From assembly GCA_029548025.1 (NCBI GenBank), contig JAKPOE010000069.1, positions 1 through 6,314 of the forward strand: a stretch of 6,314 nucleotides of DNA. The letters run 5' to 3'. This DNA is from Spirochaetota bacterium (GTDB lineage Bacteria > Spirochaetota > UBA4802 > UB4802). A model generated the notes under the pieces. The model saw only the letters and a list, made by a program, of their open reading frames with translations. It was not told the DNA's origin and searched no databases. A program made the translations under genes and the position numbers. The first letter of the stretch is position 1; each line of letters opens with the position of its first letter. Positions 1 through 5,193 of this stretch are shown here, piece by piece.

Positions 1-686
1 GGATTAGCATCGTATTTTTCCTTGAAGCGCAGAAAGCACTTGATGAGGAGTCCTCCCGAACCACAGCAGGGATCGTAGATTTCATTACCAGGTTCAGGAT
101 CGAGAATGTGCGACATCAGGATGGCAACCTCGCCAGGAGTATAGAATTCGCCCGCGCTCTGACCGGAACCTTCGGCAAATTTTCGCAGCAGGTATTCATA
201 GGCTCTCCCTAGTATGTCAGCATCAACATCATTTAAACCAAGGCGGTATTTGCTCAGCACGTTGATGAGTTCCTTCAATATATCATCGCCAAGAATTCGC
301 TGCCCGGAAGTTGTAGCATTGAAATCCACCGTATCCACCACGCCCTGAAGCTTGGCATTTTCGTGTGCGATAGAGCGAACAGCGTTGGTAAGATGTTCTC
401 CCACATTGGTTGTATGGTTTGCAACAGCTTCCCAGCGGGCATCTTTGGGAAGATAGAAACGAACAAGTTTGTGATCCTGAGCAAGTAGCTTTTCGACAGT
501 TTCCTTTGAGCCATAATCCTGCGACAATCGGTCAAGTTCATCCTCAAACACATCCGAAAGCCTCTTAAAAAAGATGAGCGGCAGGATGTAGTCCTTGTAT
601 TTAGGTGCATCAACTGGTCCACGAATTTTGCAGGCGGCTTCCCATAGCCAGTTTTCCAGCGATTTGACATCAAGCGTAGTGTTCAT
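1..686 (-). CDS. hsdM: Type I restriction-modification methyltransferase subunit HsdM, N-terminal part (cut by window edge)
   Basis: The modification subunit of a type I restriction-modification system transfers a methyl group from S-adenosylmethionine to adenine N6 in the target site, working with a specificity subunit HsdS. Only the first 228 residues are present; family members usually have about 490-530. The N-terminal helical HsdM_N domain covers about residues 8-150 and contains the familiar stretch LENWLWEAACKIRG followed by YILPLIFFKRLSDVFEDE. The catalytic domain begins near residue 155. It shows GEFYTP (about 179-184) and the SAM-binding motif I as DPCCGSGGLL (205-214), a known variant of DPxCGSGG. 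The catalytic NPPF motif would lie beyond the edge. The start is the ATG at 686-684, preceded 7 nt upstream by GAGGA (694-698 on the plus strand); an ATG at 700 runs only five codons. Sampled lines here are about 48% GC, higher than the rest of the window. The hsdS and hsdR genes, if present, must lie to the left. Confidence 0.93.
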   Translation of the reverse strand, partial: MNTTLDVKSLENWLWEAACKIRGPVDAPKYKDYILPLIFFKRLSDVFEDELDRLSQDYGSKETVEKLLAQDHKLVRFYLPKDARWEAVANHTTNVGEHLTNAVRSIAHENAKLQGVVDTVDFNATTSGQRILGDDILKELINVLSKYRLGLNDVDADILGRAYEYLLRKFAEGSGQSAGEFYTPGEVAILMSHILDPEPGNEIYDPCCGSGGLLIKCFLRFKEKYDAN

Positions 687-886
687 TGCATAATCCTCAT
701 GTTCGATAGTTATTGTTTATAGGTGTGTTGCCATACTATCATGTTATGTTTTGTATTGTACACAATTATTTTGTATACGGTATATGGTTATATGCTATTA
801 TGTGTGCAATTTTCATCATTTTCTCATTGCATGGGATTTTCATTGACAGTAAAAAAATTTTTAGCCTCAAAAACTCATACCGATAA
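687..886. other. AT-rich gap between hsdM and the beta-oxidation debris, including the hsdM leader
   Basis: No convincing gene lies here. A 69-codon open frame (723-932, plus) is low-complexity, has no recognisable family and runs into the dehydrogenase remnant in the wrong frame. The stretch must contain the hsdM promoter, but I see no -35/-10 pair close to consensus. A short dyad, ATTGT-AC-ACAAT, sits at 755-766, about 70 nt upstream of the hsdM start. The boundary where dehydrogenase homology ends, near 885, is the likely old breakpoint. Confidence 0.5.
755..766. promoter_or_regulatory. Small inverted repeat upstream of hsdM, possible operator
   Basis: ATTGT and ACAAT are perfect 5-bp arms around a 2-nt centre, lying in the AT-rich leader about 70 nt upstream of the hsdM start codon. 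On the minus strand the site contains GTACAATA. That octamer also occurs upstream of hepT (4957-4964, minus) and in the MFS/nfi gap (3203-3210). A regulatory role is inferred from position only; short dyads are common in AT-rich DNA. Confidence 0.2.
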
Positions 887-1282
887 CTATCGCCACAATG
901 GAAGCCGGGAAGATTTATCACCGATCGTATGAAGAAAAATGAATTGGGGATGAAAACAGGTAAGGGCATCTATGCGTGGCAGGGTGGTAAGGCTATAATA
1001 GACACCTCGCACAAAACAGATATCATAAAGCCGGTTGACCCGTTAGCGGTACAGTTGAATGAAGCTATACGCGTTTTAAAAGAAAAGGTTGCCCGGAGTG
1101 CTGAGGATATTGACAGGGGCCAGGAAGCAGGCATGAATCAGCCCGGCCCTTTTAAAACAGCAGCGGGTATTGACCATAACCTTATAGCCCGGCGCCTGCA
1201 GTGGCTCAGCGCAGCATATAATCTTAGCTATATCAATCCGGAGCCTGAAATTCTTGATGGTAGCTTTAAATCCATGATATAA
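887..1282 (+). pseudogene. 3-hydroxyacyl-CoA dehydrogenase, C-terminal remnant
   Basis: This is the tail of an NAD-dependent 3-hydroxyacyl-CoA dehydrogenase, the beta-oxidation enzyme that oxidises L-3-hydroxyacyl-CoA to 3-ketoacyl-CoA. The recognisable parts are ELGMKTGKGIYAW, which matches the conserved xxLGxKTGKGFY end of one C-terminal domain, and then a second C-terminal domain copy with LNEAIRVLKEK, SAEDIDRG and GMNQPGPF. The entire Rossmann NAD-binding domain and most of the first C-terminal domain are missing; a full protein of this two-domain type is about 400 residues. The ATG at 929 is not a true start. Family-like sequence (LSPQWKPGRFITDRM) continues in frame upstream to about 887, where a TAA at 884-886 interrupts. 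The frame ends with TAA at 1280-1282, 13 nt before the next remnant, so the two were probably co-transcribed. A short expressed peptide cannot be excluded, but it could not be a dehydrogenase. Confidence 0.8.
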
Positions 1283-1295
1283 CCATGAGGTCAGC

Positions 1296-1690
1296 ATGGA
1301 ATACATTGAAACACAGGTAAAAGATGCAGTAGCTTGTTGTTATATCAACAGAAATGAAGTGAAGAATGCACTTAACAGAACGATTATCGATGAGCTGGGT
1401 GCAAAGATCGGCTCCTTGCGTAAGGATAATGGGGTCAGAGCCCTGATTATGATTTTTATAGAACGTATATGGGAAAAGAATTATGATCTCTGGTACAATC
1501 CCATCCATTTTCAGAGGATGACGATTCAGGACATGCTACATTGCAGCGCTGCAGTAACACCTGATAAAGTAGCAACAGACTTCTATGGCACCAAAATTAC
1601 ATATTATGGGCTACGGAAGATGTCTATTACGTTTACTCAATCACTGGTAAATATTGGAATAAAAAATGTGATAGAGTCAAGATGATAGTT
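1296..1690 (+). pseudogene. Chimeric remnant: enoyl-CoA hydratase N-terminus joined to acyl-CoA synthetase N-terminus
   Basis: Residues 1-51 of this open frame look like the start of an enoyl-CoA hydratase/isomerase (crotonase fold): INRNEVKNALN followed by DNGVRALIM, just before the usual oxyanion-hole region. From about residue 53 the sequence becomes the N-terminus of an AMP-forming long-chain acyl-CoA synthetase: IERIWEKNYD, then MTIQDML, TPDKVATDFYGTKITY and LVNIGIK. Neither half keeps catalytic residues. There is no hydratase active-site glutamate, and the synthetase ATP-binding P-loop and later motifs are missing. The frame stops with TGA at 1683-1685. Adding one A to the A-run at 1661-1666 restores the family pattern (K-K-x-DRV), so there is also a frameshift; shifted-frame similarity fades at about 1690, beside the MFS stop codon. 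The start ATG at 1296 has GAGG about 7 nt upstream. Expression is possible, but enzyme activity is not expected. Confidence 0.82.
1430..1441 (+). repeat. Dispersed 12-mer TGGGGTCAGAGC, copy 1
   Basis: The word lies in the hydratase part of the chimeric remnant and encodes its GVRA residues, about 10 nt before the change to synthetase-like sequence. The same word recurs at 3509-3519 (plus, 11 nt), 3647-3658 (minus) and 3729-3740 (minus). The GVRA motif is normal for hydratases, so this copy could be coincidental, but its position at the fusion is notable. Confidence 0.5.
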
Positions 1691-3028
1691 TTACTCCTGA
1701 GGAGGTACGGTTAATTCAGTTGCAGTTTGAATTCCCCTTGATATTTCGGGAATAATACCAAGTTTGACGTATATTGACCGAACACCCTTCTTCAGTTCTG
1801 GAAGTTTTTTTACAAAGATGAGAGCACCTATAATACATGTCACACCGCTTATTGCGATAGTATTGGGAACACCTATTAAATCTGCAAGCCATCCTGCTAA
1901 GATGCTGCCAAAAGGTGCTGTGCCCATGAATGCCATTGAATAAAAGCTCATAACCCTGCCTCGTTTATCATCATCGGCAATGGTTTGTAAAATGGTATTG
2001 CTTGATGCCATCTGTGTTATCATCCCAAGTCCAATGGCTACCATTAATAGTAAAGAAAGAATAAATATGCGGGATAATGAAAAAGCAATGAGCCCAAAAC
2101 CAAAAATAGCTGCTGATAAAGGAATAATCTTCCATAGCCCTAACACACTTTTTCTGGAAGCAAGGTATACTGCACCCATCAAAGCGCCAAGCCCTGAAGC
2201 CCCCATGAGAAAACCAAAAGTATGTGATCCTCCATGAAGTATTTCTTTGGCAAAAACGGGCATAAGTACCGTATAGGGTGTTCCCATAAGGCTAACCAAT
2301 GCAAGGAGGAGTATAACATATCGTAAGGGAGCAAGTCCAAACGTATATAAAAATCCTTCTTTTAGTTCTGCGAATATATGGGTGCTTTGCCTGTCTTTTT
2401 TTTCTGGTGCAACATTCATCTGTAATAAGCATGTAACAACAAATATGTAGCTCAACCCATTAATTAAAAAGCAGGTCCCTTCGCCAGCGTAAGCAATCAG
2501 GATACCGGCAATGGCAGGTCCCACTAACCGTGCACTATTGACCATTGAAGAATTTAAGGCTATTGCATTGCCAAGGTCTTCTTTTTTTTCTACCATTTCA
2601 ACTATAAATGAGTGGCGCGCAGGCATGTCAAAGGCATTAACTAAACCAAGAAATACATTTAACACAATAACATGCCATACCTCAATGGAACCTATGAAAT
2701 AAAGAAATGCAAGGAGTAAAGCCTGCACCATTGAAAGAATCTGCGTAACCACCAGAATGTAATAGCGATTCCATCTATCCGTTAAAACTCCGGCAAACGG
2801 AGCTAATAAAAAAGTTGGGATTTGACCGGCAAAACCTACCAGCCCCAATAAAAAAGCTGAACCGGTAAGATGATATACCAGCCATGGCATGGCAATTCGT
2901 TGTATCCATGTTCCAATGAGTGAGATGCCTTGACCGGCAAAAAAAAGACGATAATTTCTATAGTGAAGTGAACGAAAGATGTTGTTTAACAATTTTGATT
3001 CATGAACATAGTGACTGTTGGATTTCAT
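1691..3028 (-). CDS. MFS transporter, MFS_3 / EntS-like drug or siderophore exporter family
   Basis: This is a complete 445-residue inner-membrane protein with about 12 hydrophobic segments, the usual size for a proton-driven major facilitator exporter. It starts with the family-typical FRSLHYRNYRLFFAGQGIS (about 18-36). Loop 2-3 carries the MFS motif A equivalent GVLTDRWNR (80-88). A conserved NAFDMPARHSFIVEMV (131-146) follows, then RLVGPAIAG (167-175), FGFLMGASGLGALMGA (271-286) and RGRVMSFYSMAF (356-367). These features place it in the MFS_3 (DHA3) group with EntS-like and macrolide-type exporters; the substrate cannot be read from the sequence. The start ATG at 3028-3026 has AGGAA about 12 nt upstream, somewhat far. 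The gene is single, divergent from nfi across a 477-nt gap, and its stop (1691-1693) lies only 5 nt from the end of the chimeric remnant's open frame. No frameshift or missing segment is seen. Confidence 0.9.
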   Translation of the reverse strand: MKSNSHYVHESKLLNNIFRSLHYRNYRLFFAGQGISLIGTWIQRIAMPWLVYHLTGSAFLLGLVGFAGQIPTFLLAPFAGVLTDRWNRYYILVVTQILSMVQALLLAFLYFIGSIEVWHVIVLNVFLGLVNAFDMPARHSFIVEMVEKKEDLGNAIALNSSMVNSARLVGPAIAGILIAYAGEGTCFLINGLSYIFVVTCLLQMNVAPEKKDRQSTHIFAELKEGFLYTFGLAPLRYVILLLALVSLMGTPYTVLMPVFAKEILHGGSHTFGFLMGASGLGALMGAVYLASRKSVLGLWKIIPLSAAIFGFGLIAFSLSRIFILSLLLMVAIGLGMITQMASSNTILQTIADDDKRGRVMSFYSMAFMGTAPFGSILAGWLADLIGVPNTIAISGVTCIIGALIFVKKLPELKKGVRSIYVKLGIIPEISRGIQTATELTVPPQE

Positions 3029-3193
3029 ACTTGTTGATGCTTCCTATTTTTGCGATTATGCGATTAATTGTATATAACATTGTGCATGCCTGCTAACCTA
3101 CAACGAAAGTGAGCACGGTAGACAATTATGTTGTAAACTAATTGATAATACGTTTTTATTTATCTCATCTTTTTTCATATCAGTGTACCCATG

Positions 3194-3208
3194 TTGTACA
3201 TAGTACAA
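3194..3208. repeat. Perfect inverted repeat TTGTAC-ATA-GTACAA
   Basis: Six-bp arms flank a 3-nt centre, about 165 nt upstream of the MFS start and 315 nt upstream of nfi. The overlapping sequence CATAGTA-CAATACT (from 3199) resembles the palindrome at 3351-3369. The geometry fits a dimeric repressor site, but no regulator gene is visible here to pair with it. Confidence 0.35.
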
Positions 3209-3350
3209 TACTCTTTGTAGTCAAAGATTTTGTTTCTCTTTACATTAATTATAGAGCTATTGTCGTCGGTTAACCATAAATTATACTGTTGTCATGTATT
3301 TTCATTAAAAAATTAATCATATCAACCATAGATGCAATGTTATAAGTTTA

Positions 3351-3369
3351 CATAGTATGCAATACTATG
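3351..3369. repeat. Perfect inverted repeat CATAGTAT-GCA-ATACTATG
   Basis: Eight-bp perfect arms with a 3-nt centre make this the cleanest palindrome in the window. Its core, AGTAT-N3-ATACT, recurs before hepT (4945-4957), and a one-arm-degenerate form lies at 3199-3212. The site is about 155 nt upstream of the nfi start and has no T-run, so it is not a terminator. An operator role is inferred. Confidence 0.4.
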
Positions 3370-3472
3370 AGCATAACACTATCCATGTTATTCCCTGCAG
3401 GTATAGCAGCTTGCCGATGCCAGGTAATACCATGAGCTATCGAACACAATAAAAATATGCCAGCATCTTGAC

Positions 3473-3501
3473 TTGACAAATTTTGATGATATAACTATGT
3501 A
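3473..3501 (+). promoter_or_regulatory. Probable sigma70-type promoter of nfi
   Basis: A perfect -35 box TTGACA (3473-3478) is followed after 17 nt by TATGTA (3496-3501), a weak -10; TGTAAT at 3498-3503 is closer to consensus but leaves a 19-nt spacer. Transcription from here would begin near 3508. That lies downstream of the ATG at 3506 and supports the ATG at 3524 as the nfi start. Confidence 0.45.
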
Positions 3502-3508
3502 ATGCATG

Positions 3509-3519
3509 GGGGTCAGAGC
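3509..3519 (+). repeat. Dispersed word GGGGTCAGAGC, copy 2, in the nfi leader
   Basis: This copy sits between the probable promoter and the chosen nfi start and ends 4 nt before the ATG at 3524. An extra G precedes it, giving a run of five G that may serve as a poor ribosome-binding site. Reading it as coding sequence would add an N-terminal MGVRAF that other endonuclease V proteins lack. Confidence 0.55.
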
Positions 3520-3523
3520 CTTT

Positions 3524-4192
3524 ATGAATTATCACCGCTGGGAATGCTCCGTTTCTGAAGCAATAGCCATTCAGGAAAACCTTGCCACAACGGTAATAAC
3601 AGCAGGGAAGCCTGATACCATTACCACTGTTGCTGGTATTGATATTGCTCTGACCCCACAAAACATTGGTTTTTGCATCATCGCAGTTTTTGAATACCCA
3701 TCGCTTGTGCTCATTGATGAAGTTTTTAGCTCTGACCCCATAACCTTTCCCTATGTGCCGGGCTTGCTGTCGTTCAGGGAAGGACCGCTGGTGCTGAAAG
3801 CATTTGAAAAGCTTACGGAAAAACCTGATATTCTTATTTTTGACGGGCAGGGGATTGCACATCCCCGGCGCTTTGGCATTGCAAGCCATATTGGTGTAGT
3901 ACTTGATGTGCCTGCAATTGGCTGTGCAAAATCACGGCTCTATGGGAATTATGAGGAGCCGGGGATTACTAAGGGTGACAGAGCATACCTGTATGACAAA
4001 AACAACAAAAAAATTGGTGTGGTATTACGAACGCGTACTAACGTAAAACCAATTTTTGTATCACCGGGACATAGAGTAGGGATTGATGAAGCAGCAGATA
4101 TTATAATGCAGTGTACGGGGAAGTACCGTATACCTGTCCCCACACGCTATGCTCATTGCAGGGTAGGAGAATATAAGCGAAGCAGTTTATAG
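3524..4192 (+). CDS. nfi: Endonuclease V (deoxyinosine 3' endonuclease)
   Basis: Endonuclease V recognises deoxyinosine, the product of adenine deamination, and cuts the second phosphodiester bond 3' to it, starting alternative excision repair in the cytoplasm. The 222-residue protein is the normal family size and resembles the Thermotoga maritima enzyme as I recall it, with a constant offset of three residues. All key residues are present: D40 in VAGID, Y77 in FPYVPGLLSFRE, E86, D107 and H113 in DGQGIAHPRR, K136 in GCAKSRLYG, and the SPGHRV motif (180-185). The ATG at 3524 is preferred over the in-frame ATG at 3506. Its MNYHRW aligns with the family N-terminus, and the promoter would place the transcript start near 3508. 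No strong Shine-Dalgarno is present, only the G-run of a repeat word. Two further copies of that word lie inside the gene at variable loops. The 3' end overlaps convergent mntA by 6 nt. Confidence 0.95.
   Translation: MNYHRWECSVSEAIAIQENLATTVITAGKPDTITTVAGIDIALTPQNIGFCIIAVFEYPSLVLIDEVFSSDPITFPYVPGLLSFREGPLVLKAFEKLTEKPDILIFDGQGIAHPRRFGIASHIGVVLDVPAIGCAKSRLYGNYEEPGITKGDRAYLYDKNNKKIGVVLRTRTNVKPIFVSPGHRVGIDEAADIIMQCTGKYRIPVPTRYAHCRVGEYKRSSL
3647..3658 (-). repeat. Dispersed 12-mer TGGGGTCAGAGC, copy 3, inside nfi
   Basis: On the plus strand it reads GCTCTGACCCCA and encodes A-L-T-P just after the catalytic D40, in a loop that varies across the family. Loop length equals that of the Thermotoga enzyme as I recall it, so the word is not an added insertion. 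Confidence 0.55.
3729..3740 (-). repeat. Dispersed 12-mer TGGGGTCAGAGC, copy 4, inside nfi
   Basis: This copy has the same orientation as copy 3 but starts 82 nt later, so it is read in a different phase and encodes S-S-D-P before the TFPY motif. It too lies in a family-variable turn, and the recalled family spacing is unchanged. Confidence 0.55.
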
Positions 4193-4204
4193 CTTATTTT
4201 TTTT
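4173..4204 (+). terminator. Weak rho-independent terminator candidate for nfi
   Basis: ATAAGC (4173-4178) pairs with GCTTAT (4192-4197), enclosing a 13-nt loop, and a run of eight T follows (4197-4204). The stem is short and AT-rich and overlaps the nfi stop codon and the 3' end of mntA, so it may act poorly or be coincidental. Confidence 0.25.
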
Positions 4205-4507
4205 GTAAAATATTTTACCAGCTCGCCGAATATGATCCAGTATATCCGGATCGTTGAGATAATTGTATAGAAATAAATCTTCCGTGTAGGGGAGAAGAAG
4301 ATCATCAATACCAGTCATGATTTTACCTAAAGTGGTAAGGTTTAAATCACTACTGCCAATTAATGTTAAATCAATGTCAGATCCATTTTTGTAATTTCCT
4401 TTTGCTCTGGAACCATAAATAATTGCTTTTTCAATTTCTGAATATTTAGAAAATACAGTATATAATTTGTTTATTGTATCAATACTAAGTCCAAATTTAT
4501 CAGGCAT
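4187..4507 (-). CDS. mntA: MNT-domain nucleotidyltransferase, antitoxin of a HEPN/MNT (type VII) pair
   Basis: This is a minimal nucleotidyltransferase of 106 residues, the normal size for the family. The signature GSRAKGNYKNGSDIDL (32-47) fits GSx10DxD exactly, with Mg-binding D44 and D46; D77 in YTEDLFLY is the likely third acidic residue. In studied HEPN/MNT systems MntA transfers AMP from ATP to a tyrosine of the HepT toxin and so neutralises it. The ATG overlaps the hepT stop by 8 nt, giving translational coupling and fixing the start. No separate promoter is visible. The stop codon overlaps the end of convergent nfi. Sampled lines of this module are clearly more AT-rich than nfi, which suggests a separate origin. 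The fold and pairing are clear. The antitoxin role is inferred from the family, since some such pairs have no demonstrated toxicity. Confidence 0.88.
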   Translation of the reverse strand: MPDKFGLSIDTINKLYTVFSKYSEIEKAIIYGSRAKGNYKNGSDIDLTLIGSSDLNLTTLGKIMTGIDDLLLPYTEDLFLYNYLNDPDILDHIRRAGKIFYKKNKL

Positions 4508-4916
4508 TATTTTTGTCCAATAATTTTTTTAAAAAATCATGAAGTTTTCTAAATTGTGGATAGTAATAATACATTATTGATGAAGAAATCTTATTTGCTA
4601 TTTTCTCATCGTAAGTATGGCTGGTAAGAATACGACTTTTAATCATATCCATCCATATCTCTCCATCATCAATAATACCTCGTTTGTAAGCCATACGAAA
4701 TGCATCGCGACTACCTGTTAAACCTGTTTCGCCCTGCGATTCAAAATAATCCTTTATTACATTCCATGCCAATTCATAAGTATATTCAAATACTTTAATT
4801 AATCCCTGTTCTTCTAACTCATTTAATTGACCTTTATCAATAAATTTTGTCAATTGATCAAGAGCCTTTGAAAAATTGCTTAATCGTTGTTTCCAGCAAA
4901 TATCCTGTTGATCCAT
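4500..4916 (-). CDS. hepT: HEPN-domain protein, HI0074-type nucleotidyltransferase partner / HepT toxin
   Basis: A 138-residue, almost wholly helical protein of the nucleotidyltransferase substrate-binding (HI0074) family, which carries a HEPN fold. WKQRLSNFSKALDQL (8-22) and FEYTYELAWNVIKDY (43-57) are typical of the family. SRILTSHTY (94-102) provides the HEPN RNase motif as R95-x4-H100-x-Y102. In characterised HepT toxins the R and H are needed for RNA cleavage and the tyrosine is the residue AMPylated by MntA, so both the toxin motif and its modification site appear intact. It is the first gene of the pair. The start ATG at 4916-4914 has only AGGT about 9 nt upstream, a weak ribosome-binding site. 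Two inverted repeats lie 29-73 nt upstream of the start and may mediate autoregulation. The alternative view is a non-toxic substrate-binding subunit, as first proposed for HI0074. Confidence 0.86.
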   Translation of the reverse strand: MDQQDICWKQRLSNFSKALDQLTKFIDKGQLNELEEQGLIKVFEYTYELAWNVIKDYFESQGETGLTGSRDAFRMAYKRGIIDDGEIWMDMIKSRILTSHTYDEKIANKISSSIMYYYYPQFRKLHDFLKKLLDKNNA

Positions 4917-4944
4917 TGTATAGTACCTGTATAATTGTAGTAAG

Positions 4945-4989
4945 AGTATAAAATACTATTGTACCGTTTTATCAATGAAATTTGATAAA
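4945..4989 (-). promoter_or_regulatory. hepT-mntA promoter/operator region with two inverted repeats
   Basis: Two perfect dyads lie directly upstream of hepT: AGTAT-AAA-ATACT (4945-4957), and arms TTTATCAA (4968-4975) and TTGATAAA (4982-4989) around 6 nt. On the minus strand, TTGATA (4975-4970) could be a -35 box and TATACT (4950-4945) a -10 box, but the 19-nt spacer is long. The inner dyad would overlap the -10 box, as expected if a repressor or the HEPN/MNT complex binds there. Confidence 0.35.
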
Positions 4990-5193
4990 CATCCATTAAA
5001 CACTGAAAACAATAAAATTTTTTTTATTGACTATATGCCATATATTTCATAAGTATTAAAAAAATTATTTGTATTCATGCTTTCTCCAGTAGTTAGTTTT
5101 CAGGTTTTAAAAATAATAGCTTCATACTAGTGTGTTTTTATAAGTGATATATATACTACATAGGAAGATATAGTTATTTAAAGTGTACATTAC
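4990..5193. other. AT-rich gap between divergent hepT and the oxidoreductase gene
   Basis: I see no open frame or RNA gene here. TTGACT at 5027-5032 could be a -35 box but lacks a good -10 partner. TATACT at 5152-5157 could be a -10 box for the downstream oxidoreductase but lacks a good -35. AGGAAG at 5162-5167 lies about 26 nt before the oxidoreductase ATG, too far to be its ribosome-binding site. Confidence 0.4.

Larger units (their letters stand above)
3029..3505. other. Intergenic region between divergent MFS and nfi genes
   Basis: About 477 nt of mostly AT-rich DNA contain no open frame with a recognisable product on either strand. Visible structure includes a short tandem repeat GCGATTAT-GCGATTA (3052-3066) in the MFS leader, palindromes at 3194-3208 and 3351-3369, and a probable nfi promoter at 3473-3501. 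A less AT-rich patch around 3395-3450 resembles coding DNA in composition, but I could not match any of its frames to a family. The gap is long for two single genes, so it may hold an untranslated RNA or an eroded gene; I see no direct proof of either. Confidence 0.5.

Noticed and set aside
156..164. GCTCTGACC in hsdM, a partial match to the dispersed word
   Set aside because: Only 9 of 11 bases match, and it encodes the conserved GQSAGEFYTP region, so the protein explains it.
723..932. 69-codon open frame on the plus strand between hsdM and the dehydrogenase remnant
   Set aside because: Low-complexity, hydrophobic, AT-driven sequence with no ribosome-binding site or family resemblance; its end overlaps dehydrogenase homology in another frame.
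1694..1704. CTCCT-G-AGGAG hairpin near the MFS stop codon, considered as a terminator
   Set aside because: The loop would be only 1-3 nt, and no T-run follows on either strand.
2822..2944. TTGACCGGCAAAA present twice in the MFS gene about 110 bp apart
   Set aside because: Both copies encode an FAGQ peptide in the same frame at conserved N-terminal positions of this transporter family; coding constraint explains it.
3506..3523. Upstream nfi start giving an extra MGVRAF
   Set aside because: The residues are encoded by the repeat word, have no counterpart in the family, and lie at or before the predicted transcript start.
3437..3889. 150-codon open frame on the minus strand opposite nfi
   Set aside because: Antisense to a clear endonuclease V gene, cysteine-rich and without family resemblance; a shadow.
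4205..4218. Perfect 14-bp palindrome GTAAAATATTTTAC
   Set aside because: Lies within mntA coding sequence and is made almost wholly of A/T, so chance and codon use suffice.
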